Source of the DNA: Gammaproteobacteria bacterium
Lineage (GTDB): Bacteria > Pseudomonadota > Gammaproteobacteria > Acidiferrobacterales > Acidiferrobacteraceae
Reading direction: 5' to 3'
Length of the DNA: 14,277 bases
Assembly: GCA_028064935.1 (NCBI GenBank)
Contig: JAPTWT010000115.1
Coordinates: 1 to 14,277, forward strand
Positions 6,345 to 13,275 of the stretch are shown here, one piece after another; position 1 is the first letter of the stretch, and each line of letters starts with the position of its first letter. The notes below the pieces were generated by a model that had not been told where the DNA came from, made no database searches, and saw only the letters and a program-made list of their open reading frames with translations. The position numbers and the translations under genes were made by a program.

Positions 6345-8549
6345 ATGCCATCCCAATATCCCGCCGTGAAAAGGACGATTGTGGCCGCTGCTGTCCTGGC
6401 GGCGCTGTGTTCACCAATCGCCAAAGGCGCTACCTATACGCAGGCCGCGCCCTATACCCCAGGAATGTCACCCCAGATTCCGCCCGGGGCATCGACATTC
6501 AATATCAACAGCTACACCGACGACATCGGGTCCTTTTCCGGGCCCGCCTCGAGCGTGACGGTCAACGGCCCGGGGACACTCAATTTAGAAGACGGTGGAG
6601 TAGTGAACAACGCCGCGCTCGACGATATCACGGTTAGCACGGCCGCCTACTCGCCTTGGGTCTCTATTGCCACGACAGCCATCACGGGTGGCCCAGACGA
6701 CTATGCCCCGCTCATGAACGGGACGCTATCCTTGAACAACGTCACGCTCTACAACGGCACCGGCATCCGAGCCGGGACGCTCAATCTCACTGGCACGAAC
6801 AGCTTTGAGCAAACCGCGGCGGCGTTTTCCGGCAGCATTTTCGTGAACAATGTGGCCAACACGGGTAACCTGACTATAAGCGGGTCCTCATCGTTAGGGC
6901 CGGGCGTTTACGGAGCGATTGTGGCCTTGACGGGCTTCAATAACACGGGCCAAATTACCGTGGATAGTGGCGGCGGCTTGAGCCTGGGTTATGTCTTGAG
7001 TGGCCTACCGGAGTCTTATACGGGTAATCTGGGTGATGTAACGGTCAACGGTGGACAGCTTCAGTTTAATAACCTGAACCTTACCGGTACGCTCGCCATA
7101 ACCGGGTCCGCGGCCTTTGTGCAGGGCTATGGCAGCTTTAACGGAGACATCACGAATACCTCCGGGTCCTTCTTTCCCGGGAACAACATGACCTACCCGG
7201 AGTCCAAGGCCGGCGTTTTTTATGCCATGACCGAGCTCCCAAATACCTTGACGCTCAATGGCAACTTCACCCAGGGCGGCAACGGGACATATGTCGCCTA
7301 TATTTGGCCCGGGAATAATCAGAACACGCGGCTGGTGGTGAACGGTACGGCGAACCTCGGCGGAACATTGGCGGTGACGGCCAACTCCCAGGCGCAGCGC
7401 GATGCCGAAAGTGGCCAGGCTATAACCACGACCACGAGCTCCCGCACAACGGGATTGCCGACCTTTACGGCGGGCAACTACTATAACCTCATATCGGCGG
7501 AGAATATCACTGGTTCATTCTCGAAGGTTGTCTATGTCGATAACACCACAACGACCCCCGTCGCGAACCGGATTGACGGCCTGGAACCCTATTTGGCACA
7601 GGGCTTCGACCCGAGTCTGGGGAGTGATGTCTTACGCTTGACGTTGTGTGCACCGGGGTCTGGCAATTGCGGCGTCCCGCTCATGGTCGTGAACCCGAGC
7701 CTTGTGACGGCGGATTCCGTGCCACACACATCGCTGGTGGTCTTGAAAACTTCGGACGGCGCGGTGGTCGACAATATTATCGGCGGCGCGCCCCGCGGGA
7801 CGTGGGTCAAGGCCATAGGGGGTTTTGGCCAAATCGACGGGTTTAACGCTTCCGGCGCGGGCGCGATTGTGGGACACGGATTTCGGCGAACTAATGCCTA
7901 CGGCCGTTGGACCTTCGGCCCCGCATTCTCCTATGGCTATAATCGCGTAGCGGATTCGTTTAGCCGTACCCACACGAATAGCTACGGCTTCTGGCTGTAT
8001 GGCGGTTGGCAGCGCGGGCCCTGGAAAGTTTCGTCGGTCGCCGGCGGGGGCTTCACGAACAACACCGAGCTCACAACGCTGGGCAGCGCCTCGGGTCAAT
8101 CCGGCTATAACGGCTCGTTCTACGCCGTGGCGGCCCGTCCCAGCTATTGGTTTCATCTGAGCCACGGGGTCGTGCTGTCTCCCCGCCTTACGCTCAATTA
8201 CGGAAGCGCGTATTCGTCTGGCTTCACCCAGTCTTTTGCGGGGACGCTCTTTCCCACTCCCAGTGCTCGGTATTCCGTGTTCAGTACGGAACCGGCGGTC
8301 ATGGTCGGGGACGTCCTGCACCCCTACGGGCTCAAGGTCACTCCCCAGATTCGCCTGGGCGTGGATGAAAACACGGGTGCGGCCACGGGAACAGGCCTGC
8401 TTCCTAAGACGGAAGGGACTGTTGAGGCCCGCGTCAACGTTCGCGAAAACCGCCGTTTAAGGGGCACGCTCTCCTGGCAGTATGCCTACGGCCGCGGGTC
8501 CGGGTTCCACTACAACACCGTCGTGGCGTCTGCCAAGTATCTCTGGTAG
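6345..8549 (+). CDS. Type Va autotransporter (outer-membrane beta-barrel plus beta-rich passenger)
   Basis: This 734-residue protein begins with a Sec signal peptide: basic KR at 9-10, a hydrophobic core IVAAAVLAALC, and probable cleavage near residue 29. Residues about 30-430 are a Gly/Asn/Thr/Ser-rich passenger with repeated beta-strand units such as GTLNLTG, LTGTLAITG and LTLNGNFTQ, as in pertactin-like beta-helices. Residues about 486-734 form the C-terminal autotransporter beta-domain, with alternating aromatic strands and a terminal YLW, the usual BAM-recognition ending. It should insert in the outer membrane and display the passenger on the surface. No protease triad, RGD or cleavage site was recognised, so its role (adhesion, aggregation, other) is open. 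Two cysteines (435 and 442) in the passenger-barrel linker are unusual. ATG follows AAAGGGGG with a 4-nt spacer. Confidence 0.87.
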   Translation: MPSQYPAVKRTIVAAAVLAALCSPIAKGATYTQAAPYTPGMSPQIPPGASTFNINSYTDDIGSFSGPASSVTVNGPGTLNLEDGGVVNNAALDDITVSTAAYSPWVSIATTAITGGPDDYAPLMNGTLSLNNVTLYNGTGIRAGTLNLTGTNSFEQTAAAFSGSIFVNNVANTGNLTISGSSSLGPGVYGAIVALTGFNNTGQITVDSGGGLSLGYVLSGLPESYTGNLGDVTVNGGQLQFNNLNLTGTLAITGSAAFVQGYGSFNGDITNTSGSFFPGNNMTYPESKAGVFYAMTELPNTLTLNGNFTQGGNGTYVAYIWPGNNQNTRLVVNGTANLGGTLAVTANSQAQRDAESGQAITTTTSSRTTGLPTFTAGNYYNLISAENITGSFSKVVYVDNTTTTPVANRIDGLEPYLAQGFDPSLGSDVLRLTLCAPGSGNCGVPLMVVNPSLVTADSVPHTSLVVLKTSDGAVVDNIIGGAPRGTWVKAIGGFGQIDGFNASGAGAIVGHGFRRTNAYGRWTFGPAFSYGYNRVADSFSRTHTNSYGFWLYGGWQRGPWKVSSVAGGGFTNNTELTTLGSASGQSGYNGSFYAVAARPSYWFHLSHGVVLSPRLTLNYGSAYSSGFTQSFAGTLFPTPSARYSVFSTEPAVMVGDVLHPYGLKVTPQIRLGVDENTGAATGTGLLPKTEGTVEARVNVRENRRLRGTLSWQYAYGRGSGFHYNTVVASAKYLW

Positions 8550-8568
8550 CGCCGCGCGCCCAACACGA

Positions 8569-8608
8569 GGGTGTGGCGTGCCCGATAATTTTCGAGCACG
8601 CCCCACCC
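8569..8608. terminator. Hairpin after the autotransporter gene, possible terminator
   Basis: GGGTGTGGCGTGC (8569-8581) pairs with GCACGCCCCACCC (8596-8608) over 13 positions with one mismatch and a 14-nt loop. It starts 19 nt after the stop codon. There is no clear T-tract, so termination may be weak or Rho-assisted. The rest of 8550-8760, between two converging genes, shows nothing else I can name. Confidence 0.5.
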
Positions 8609-8760
8609 GTCTTGATAAGTTCATAAGTTCCTTCGAGAATCGCTACGCAGGACAGCTGAGACCTGTGTACGCGCATGTCGGCCATGTACCCGCCGTGAGC
8701 GCGCCGTACCGCGCATCTCATTAGAGGGATTTGGCCGCTAAGCCACGTTTGGAGCTCGGC

Positions 8761-9549
8761 CTACGGTCCTCGCGTCTCAGGACTCGGGTGAACCAGCCGT
8801 ACGCTGACGGGGTGCGCGGCGGTCGGCTTTGCGCTCTTGCGTGCAATCCGCCCTTCATCGACGACATGCCCCTTTTCCAGGCGGACATAGTAGTCGCAGA
8901 ATTGGTTGACTTGTGCGGGATTGTGGGAGACGAGCAGCAAGGTCATGCCGCCTCGGCGCAGCTCGGCAATTTTGGCTAGGCACTTCTCCTGAAAGGCCTG
9001 GTCGCCGACGGAGAGTATCTCGTCGGCCAGAACAATATCCGGCTCCAGATGGACGGCTACCGCAAAGCCCAGGCGCATCTGCATGCCCGAGGAGTAGTGT
9101 TTGAGCGGGGAGTCGATAAACTGGGAGAGTTCCGCAAACTCGACAATCGCTTCCAGCCGCTTTCGCACCTCGCGATTGCGAAACCCGTACAGGCTGGCAT
9201 TCAGGAACACATTCTCGTAACCCGTCAACTCGGGGTTAAAGCCCACGCCGAGCTGGATAAGGGGCGCTATGCGTCCGCGGGCGATGACTTGCCCCGACGT
9301 GGGGGTCAGGATATTCGCAATAATCTGAAGGAGGGTGCTCTTCCCCGAGCCGTTGTGTCCCAAGAGCCCCAGGCTCTGACCCTGACCCACATCAAAACTG
9401 ATGTCCGTTAAGGCTTGGAACTGCTCCCGTCGCTGGCGTTTATCTGCGTGGAATAACCCGAGAAAGCGGGTCTTCAGCGCCGTTGCACGATTGTGGTAGA
9501 GCGTGAATTCCTTGGAGACATGGCTTACGGAAAGGGCGGGTGTGCTCAT
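8761..9549 (-). CDS. wzt: ABC transporter ATP-binding subunit for polysaccharide export (Wzt/KpsT/TagH type)
   Basis: This 262-residue cytoplasmic ATPase powers export of a lipid-linked or O-antigen-like glycan across the inner membrane together with the permease encoded just upstream. It has Walker A GHNGSGKST (64-72), a Q-loop Gln at 99 in the family-typical LIQLGVGFNPELTG segment, signature YSSGMQMRLGFA (152-163), Walker B DIVLADE (171-177) and the H-loop SHN (208-210). It ends about 50 residues after the H-loop, so it lacks the C-terminal carbohydrate-binding domain of long Wzt proteins such as those of E. coli O8/O9a or the Pseudomonas A-band system. It therefore resembles the short Wzt/KpsT class. 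The start lies 2 nt after the permease stop with no strong Shine-Dalgarno, so translational coupling is likely. Confidence 0.88.
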   Translation of the reverse strand: MSTPALSVSHVSKEFTLYHNRATALKTRFLGLFHADKRQRREQFQALTDISFDVGQGQSLGLLGHNGSGKSTLLQIIANILTPTSGQVIARGRIAPLIQLGVGFNPELTGYENVFLNASLYGFRNREVRKRLEAIVEFAELSQFIDSPLKHYSSGMQMRLGFAVAVHLEPDIVLADEILSVGDQAFQEKCLAKIAELRRGGMTLLLVSHNPAQVNQFCDYYVRLEKGHVVDEGRIARKSAKPTAAHPVSVRLVHPSPETRGP

Positions 9550-9551
9550 GG

Positions 9552-10343
9552 TTAAAGAAGCTCAATGAGTTGGGCGGCCTTAACCCGAAACAGCGAGACG
9601 CCTATGGTGGCCGTAATCGCCGCAAACACCATCATTAGGCCCCATGTCGACGGCGAGGGTATGCGGCCGCTATAGAGCAGGTCATGAAATGCTGTGAAGT
9701 AATAGGTCAGCGGGTTTAAGGCCAGGATAGACCGGAATATGTGGGAGTGAATCATGCTGGCGTCAAACGTGATGGGGGTGACCCAAAAGAGGAACATCAG
9801 CAGAATCTCGACAAGATGCTTCAAATCCCGAAATTCCACGTGCAGCACCGAAAAAACGAGCGCGATACCCCAGCTAAAGATAATGAACAACGCGAGCGCG
9901 AAGGGATACAGCAGCATGTTCCAGCGATACACGCCCCCGATGAGCGGAAACACGGCAAATAGGACGAGGAACGCCGCAATCGACAACACCAGACTAAAGA
10001 GGACATTGGCGGTCGGCACTAAAATGCGCGGGAAGTAAATCTTCTGCAGGAAGCTGGCGGCGCCGGTCAGGCTTTCGCAGCCCTGCAGGACCGCCTGACT
10101 GAAGAGGTTGTAGCTCACCACCCCGATGAAAAGGTAGAGCACATAATCCTTGATGTTGGACCGGAACACGTGCGTAAAAATCACGTCATAGAGAACAATC
10201 AGGGCGAGCGGGTTCCCGAGCGACCAAGCAAACCCCAGGGCCGCCCCCTGATAGCGCACCCGGAAGTCCTTGCGGATGAGATTGTAGACCATGTCCCGGT
10301 ACACCCACAGCCGCCGGGCATGAGCGGTCGCACGGCTTAGCAC
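9552..10343 (-). CDS. wzm: ABC-2 type polysaccharide export permease (Wzm type)
   Basis: This 263-residue inner-membrane protein is the channel partner of the adjacent ATPase. It starts with a cytoplasmic amphipathic N-terminus ending in RKDFRVRYQGAALGFAW (about 24-40), a hallmark of Wzm/KpsM/TagG permeases, and has about six hydrophobic segments (near 42-60, 68-88, 112-135, 143-165, 178-195 and 231-250). LNPLTYYFTAFHDLL near 210-224 is also typical. The start is GTG at 10343, preceded by AAGGGAG with a short spacer. It is the first gene of a two-gene minus-strand operon and is divergent from gmd, so the 196-bp gap (10344-10539) must carry both promoters. Confidence 0.88.
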   Translation of the reverse strand: MLSRATAHARRLWVYRDMVYNLIRKDFRVRYQGAALGFAWSLGNPLALIVLYDVIFTHVFRSNIKDYVLYLFIGVVSYNLFSQAVLQGCESLTGAASFLQKIYFPRILVPTANVLFSLVLSIAAFLVLFAVFPLIGGVYRWNMLLYPFALALFIIFSWGIALVFSVLHVEFRDLKHLVEILLMFLFWVTPITFDASMIHSHIFRSILALNPLTYYFTAFHDLLYSGRIPSPSTWGLMMVFAAITATIGVSLFRVKAAQLIELL

Positions 10344-10539
10344 AGAAACTCCCTTCGCACCTCACACCTCGCGCTGTTCTGAAGACTCGTCACCAAGCTC
10401 TTCCGTTTCCACCAAGTGCCCACGTTGACCGCGCCTTGTGCCCTAAACACGCGCACCCCTGTGGGCCCGCGCAGAATATCCTTGCAAAGATGCTTCATGT
10501 ATCGTACATACCTTACCATAAACGATAAGGGGGGGGGGA
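10344..10539. promoter_or_regulatory. Divergent promoter region between wzm and gmd
   Basis: A 196-bp gap must hold the promoters of both the exporter and the sugar-nucleotide genes. TTGCAA followed 17 bp later by TACATA (upstream of gmd, about 10482-10510) is a poor but correctly spaced sigma-70 candidate. ATGTA-TCG-TACAT (10498-10510) is a small inverted repeat, and CCTTA (10511-10515) can pair with TAAGG (10526-10530) just before the G-rich ribosome-binding site. Confidence 0.4.
10529..10538 (+). promoter_or_regulatory. G10 homopolymer serving as gmd ribosome-binding site
   Basis: Ten consecutive G residues (10529-10538), preceded by TAA, lie one base before the ATG at 10540. This is the only Shine-Dalgarno-like element. 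Its length controls SD spacing, and runs of this length are prone to slipped-strand length change. Confidence 0.6.
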
Positions 10540-11671
10540 ATGAAAAAAGCGTTAGTGACAGGCGTAACAGGCCAAGACGGGGCTTACTTGGTGGAGTTGC
10601 TCCTGAGCAAGGGCTACGAGGTGCATGGACTGAAGCGGCGCTCTTCGCTCTTCAATACGGCACGCATCGACCACCTTTATCAAGACCCTCACGAGGGCGA
10701 TACCCGGTTCCTTCTCCACCACGGTGACCTGACTGATACCTCGAGCCTGCAGCGGGTCATTCAGGCCGTCCAGCCCGATGAGATTTATAACCTCGCCGCC
10801 CAAAGCCATGTCGCGGTCAGTTTCGAGGAGCCCGAGTATACGGCCAATGCCGACGGACTGGGGGCCCTACGCATTCTCGAGGCCATGCGCATCCTGGGTC
10901 TTACCAAAAAGACCCGCTATTACCAGGCCTCGACGTCCGAGCTTTTCGGCAAGGTGCAAGAGGTCCCGCAGCAGGAGACGACCCCCGTTCTACCCGCGGA
11001 GCCCCTATGCCGTGGCCAAGCTCTACGCCTATTGGATTACTGTAAACTATCGCGAAGCCTACGGGATTTACGCCTGCAACGGTATCCTCTTTAATCACGA
11101 ATCCCCGGTTCGTGGCGAGACCTTTGTGACACGCAAGATTACCCGCGCCCTGGCGCGCATTGCGCTGGGCCTTCAAGACCGTCTCTATCTCGGAAACCTG
11201 TCCGCGGCCCGTGACGGGGGGCACGCCAAGGACTATGTCGAGATGCAGTGGCTCATGCTGCAGCAGCCCAAGCCCGAAGACTTTGTCATCGCTACCGGTA
11301 CGCAACACACGGTCCGGGCGTTTGTCGAGGCCGCGGCGGCCGAGCTTGGCATGGCGCTGACCTGGCGAGGAACGGGGGTCGAGGAACAGGGCATTCTCGA
11401 GCATCTGGACATCGCCCGTGCCCCAGAAAATGTCCTCAAGCGTCCAAAGCCCGGCGATGTCCTCGTCTCGGTAGACCCCCGGTACTTTCGGCCAACAGAG
11501 GTCGAGTCCCTTCTGGGGGACGCCTCGCGCGCCCGCACGCAGCTCGGCTGGACCCCGAAAATCGGGTTTGAGGAACTGGTCCGCGAAATGGCGCGCGCCG
11601 ACCTCGTGAGTGCGCAGTGCGACGATTTGGTCCGGCGCCACGGCTTCCCCTCCTACAACTACCACGAGTAA
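10540..11671 (+). pseudogene. gmd: GDP-mannose 4,6-dehydratase, interrupted by a one-base frameshift
   Basis: Gmd converts GDP-D-mannose to GDP-4-keto-6-deoxy-D-mannose, precursor of GDP-fucose, GDP-D-rhamnose and others. The reading frame from ATG 10540 shows the Rossmann motif TGVTGQDG, the family-typical [15 protein letters not shown] and the catalytic STSELFG. After the codon for T148 (10981-10983) homology continues only in the next frame, with [11 protein letters not shown] (the YxxxK catalytic pair), [11 protein letters not shown] and [13 protein letters not shown], to the stop at 11671. Removing one C from the CCCCC run at 10982-10986 restores a 376-residue protein of normal family length. 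A conserved Trp in RDWGHAKDYV is Gly here ([10 protein letters not shown]). The cause could be a sequencing error in a homopolymer, a true mutation, or +1 frameshifting at CCC. It is followed closely by the paralogue. Confidence 0.85.
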
Positions 11672-11675
11672 CATC

Positions 11676-12656
11676 GTGTCGGGGAAGACAGTACTCATCT
11701 GCGGGGTGTGTGGGCAGGATGGCGCCTATCTCGCCCACAACCTACTCCACAAGGGCTATCGCGTAGTAGGCACAACACGCGTCCTGCCATCGGCACCCCC
11801 GGCGAATCTCGTGCGCCTCGGGATTGCCGACCACGTCGCACTCCACGCCACCACCCTACAGAACCGGGACGCCGTGCGGGAACTCCTCGCGACGGTTGCC
11901 CCCGACGAAATCTATCACCTCTCCGGGCAAAGCTCGGTCGGCGCCTCCTTTGAGCGGCCGCAAGAGACCTGGGACAGCATCGTCGCCCCTACCCTGAACC
12001 TCCTGGAGGCCGCGCGTCTCAATGGACGGCCGGCGCGATTCTTTCTCGCGGGGTCCGGCGACTGCTTTGGTGACACCGGAGGCGTGCCGGCTGACGAGAC
12101 GACGCCTTTTCGGCCCCAGAGCCCCTATGCCGCCGCCAAGGCCGCTGCGACCTGGGCGGTCACGACCTACCGACAAGCCTATGACCTGTTCGCCTGCACC
12201 GGCATCCTTTTCAACCACGAATCACCGTTGCGCCCAGAGCGGTTCGTCACCCAAAAAGTCATCGCCACGGCCAGAGCCATCGCGGCCGGCCGCCACGAAC
12301 CCCTGCGCCTGGGCAATCTGGAAGTTATCAGGGACTGGGGCTGGGCCCCGGAATACGTCGAGGCCATGGCGCGGATGCTGACCGCCAAGGCTCCGGCGGA
12401 TTATGTCATCGGTTCCGGCCATCCAACTCCCTTACGTGAGTTTGTGCGCCTCGCCTTCCATCACTATGGTCTGGATTCACACCAACACGTCATCGTGGAC
12501 GACGCACTCTTTCGAAAAAATGAGATACCCGTGTCTGTCGCGGACCCTGCCGCCATTGCGCAACAGCTGGGCTGGAAGGCCGAACTCACCATTGAAGATA
12601 TCATCCAGCGCATCGCGGAGGGTTGGACGGAAACCCTATCCAGTCCCCAGCCATAA
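11676..12656 (+). CDS. SDR-family GDP-sugar dehydratase/reductase, Gmd paralogue
   Basis: I start this at GTG 11676, 4 nt after the gmd stop, giving 326 residues; an upstream ATG at 11610 lies inside gmd and adds unconserved residues. The Rossmann motif GVCGQDGAYLA (10-20) and the family stretches LFNHESPLRPERF and RDWGWAPEYVEAM are Gmd-like, with the catalytic YAAAK at 151-155. The Gmd catalytic segment S-T-S-E is replaced by GSGDCFG (126-132), so Thr becomes Ser and Glu becomes Asp. SGD at this place is typical of Rmd-type GDP-4-keto-6-deoxy-D-mannose reductases. It could therefore be the reductase giving GDP-D-rhamnose, or a second dehydratase or epimerase acting on GDP-sugars. The start has only a weak GAG upstream, and coupling to gmd translation is likely. 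Confidence 0.75.
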   Translation: MSGKTVLICGVCGQDGAYLAHNLLHKGYRVVGTTRVLPSAPPANLVRLGIADHVALHATTLQNRDAVRELLATVAPDEIYHLSGQSSVGASFERPQETWDSIVAPTLNLLEAARLNGRPARFFLAGSGDCFGDTGGVPADETTPFRPQSPYAAAKAAATWAVTTYRQAYDLFACTGILFNHESPLRPERFVTQKVIATARAIAAGRHEPLRLGNLEVIRDWGWAPEYVEAMARMLTAKAPADYVIGSGHPTPLREFVRLAFHHYGLDSHQHVIVDDALFRKNEIPVSVADPAAIAQQLGWKAELTIEDIIQRIAEGWTETLSSPQP

Positions 12657-13036
12657 ATCGCCATGCTTGGTCATAGGGCCTATGGTGGCAGTCTAATCCA
12701 GCGCAGACACCGCGCATGACGCCGAGAACCCAACCTATGGCTGATTTCCGACAATAGCACCCAACAGAAGCTGGACAGCCGCTGGAAATGGTTGGGAGTT
12801 TTTGGCTCCGGGGTCGGCATAGGCATCTGGCTCAATGACGGGAAAGCCGCCCGCGCCATCATTGCGCACTACCCTTTTGCTCAAACAGTCTCCTTCCCTT
12901 ACCCTGCTGTCTGGAGTGGAGCCAGTCCGGTGTCGCCCCACGAATCCGGGCAACTTCTACTGGTTTTCCCGCGATAAAACGACAGACATAGGGGCCACGG
13001 GCCGTCACTCGACCCTATAATTACTTAAACTTATAT
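12657..13036. other. Gene-free stretch after the Gmd paralogue
   Basis: Short ORFs exist on both strands (12735-12953 minus, 12792-12977 plus), but none has recognisable similarity or a good ribosome-binding site. Features seen are a small palindrome CATAGG-G-CCTATG (12672-12684) and an interrupted inverted repeat (12729-12796). Composition changes sharply to AT-rich at about 13018. It may be a decayed gene or insertion remnant. Confidence 0.4.
12729..12796. repeat. Interrupted inverted repeat in the intergenic region
   Basis: CCCAACC (12729-12735) and ATTTCC (12744-12749) are together complementary to the contiguous GGAAATGGTTGGG (12784-12796), with an 8-nt bulge in the left arm and a 34-nt loop. 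No target-site duplication or transposase is visible. Confidence 0.4.
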
Positions 13037-13267
13037 ATGATGGTTTTAAGCTTTTACTTAACGATTCTGGCATCTGTCAATGCCGCCGCATCGCCTTTGT
13101 GCACAATAATTGCTACAACTCCAATTGCAACGCCTCCCCCGCCCCTCTATACTTCGCAGAAAACTATTACAGATTGTATCGAACTAGATTTAGGGGGGTG
13201 TCTTTGGGCGCACATAGTGTTCAGTTATCAGGACGAATCGGGCGCGGGTCATTGCGGGGCGCGCCCG
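13037..13267 (+). promoter_or_regulatory. AT-rich leader region upstream of manC
   Basis: The composition is AT-rich at 13018-13070. TATGAT at 13036-13041 is a good -10-like hexamer, although no good -35 is seen 17 bp upstream. Later parts hold a G6 ribosome-binding-site-like run at 13193-13198 and a strong hairpin over the manC start. The manC frame itself is open back to 12992 with ATG codons at 13037 and 13040, but that extension has no family similarity. Confidence 0.4.
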
Positions 13268-13275
13268 ATGTTTGA
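13204..13275 (+). CDS. Possible 23-codon leader ORF overlapping the manC start
   Basis: GGGGGG at 13193-13198 lies 5 nt before TTG 13204, which opens a 23-codon reading frame ending in TGA at 13273-13275, just past the manC ATG at 13268. Its translation would run through the hairpin that covers the manC start, and termination would release ribosomes next to it. No homology is recognised. It is a candidate only, supported by spacing and by the use of G-run ribosome-binding sites at other genes here. Confidence 0.3.
   Translation: MGAHSVQLSGRIGRGSLRGAPDV
13237..13269 (+). promoter_or_regulatory. RNA hairpin sequestering the manC start codon
   Basis: ATCGGGCGCG (13237-13246) is perfectly complementary to CGCGCCCGAT (13260-13269) around a 13-nt loop. 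The loop contains the GCGGGG ribosome-binding site (GGGG at 13256-13259), and the right arm contains the A and T of the ATG at 13268. Ten mostly G-C pairs should block initiation unless the hairpin is opened. Confidence 0.55.

Noticed and set aside
7632..8321. 229-codon minus-strand ORF inside the autotransporter gene
   Set aside because: It is antisense to the well-supported beta-barrel coding sequence and has no recognisable content.
10901..11698. 265-codon minus-strand ORF across gmd
   Set aside because: It is antisense to strong Gmd homology in both frames; it is a codon-bias shadow.
12735..12977. Overlapping small ORFs on both strands after the Gmd paralogue
   Set aside because: No good start sites and no recognised similarity; described as a gene-free stretch.
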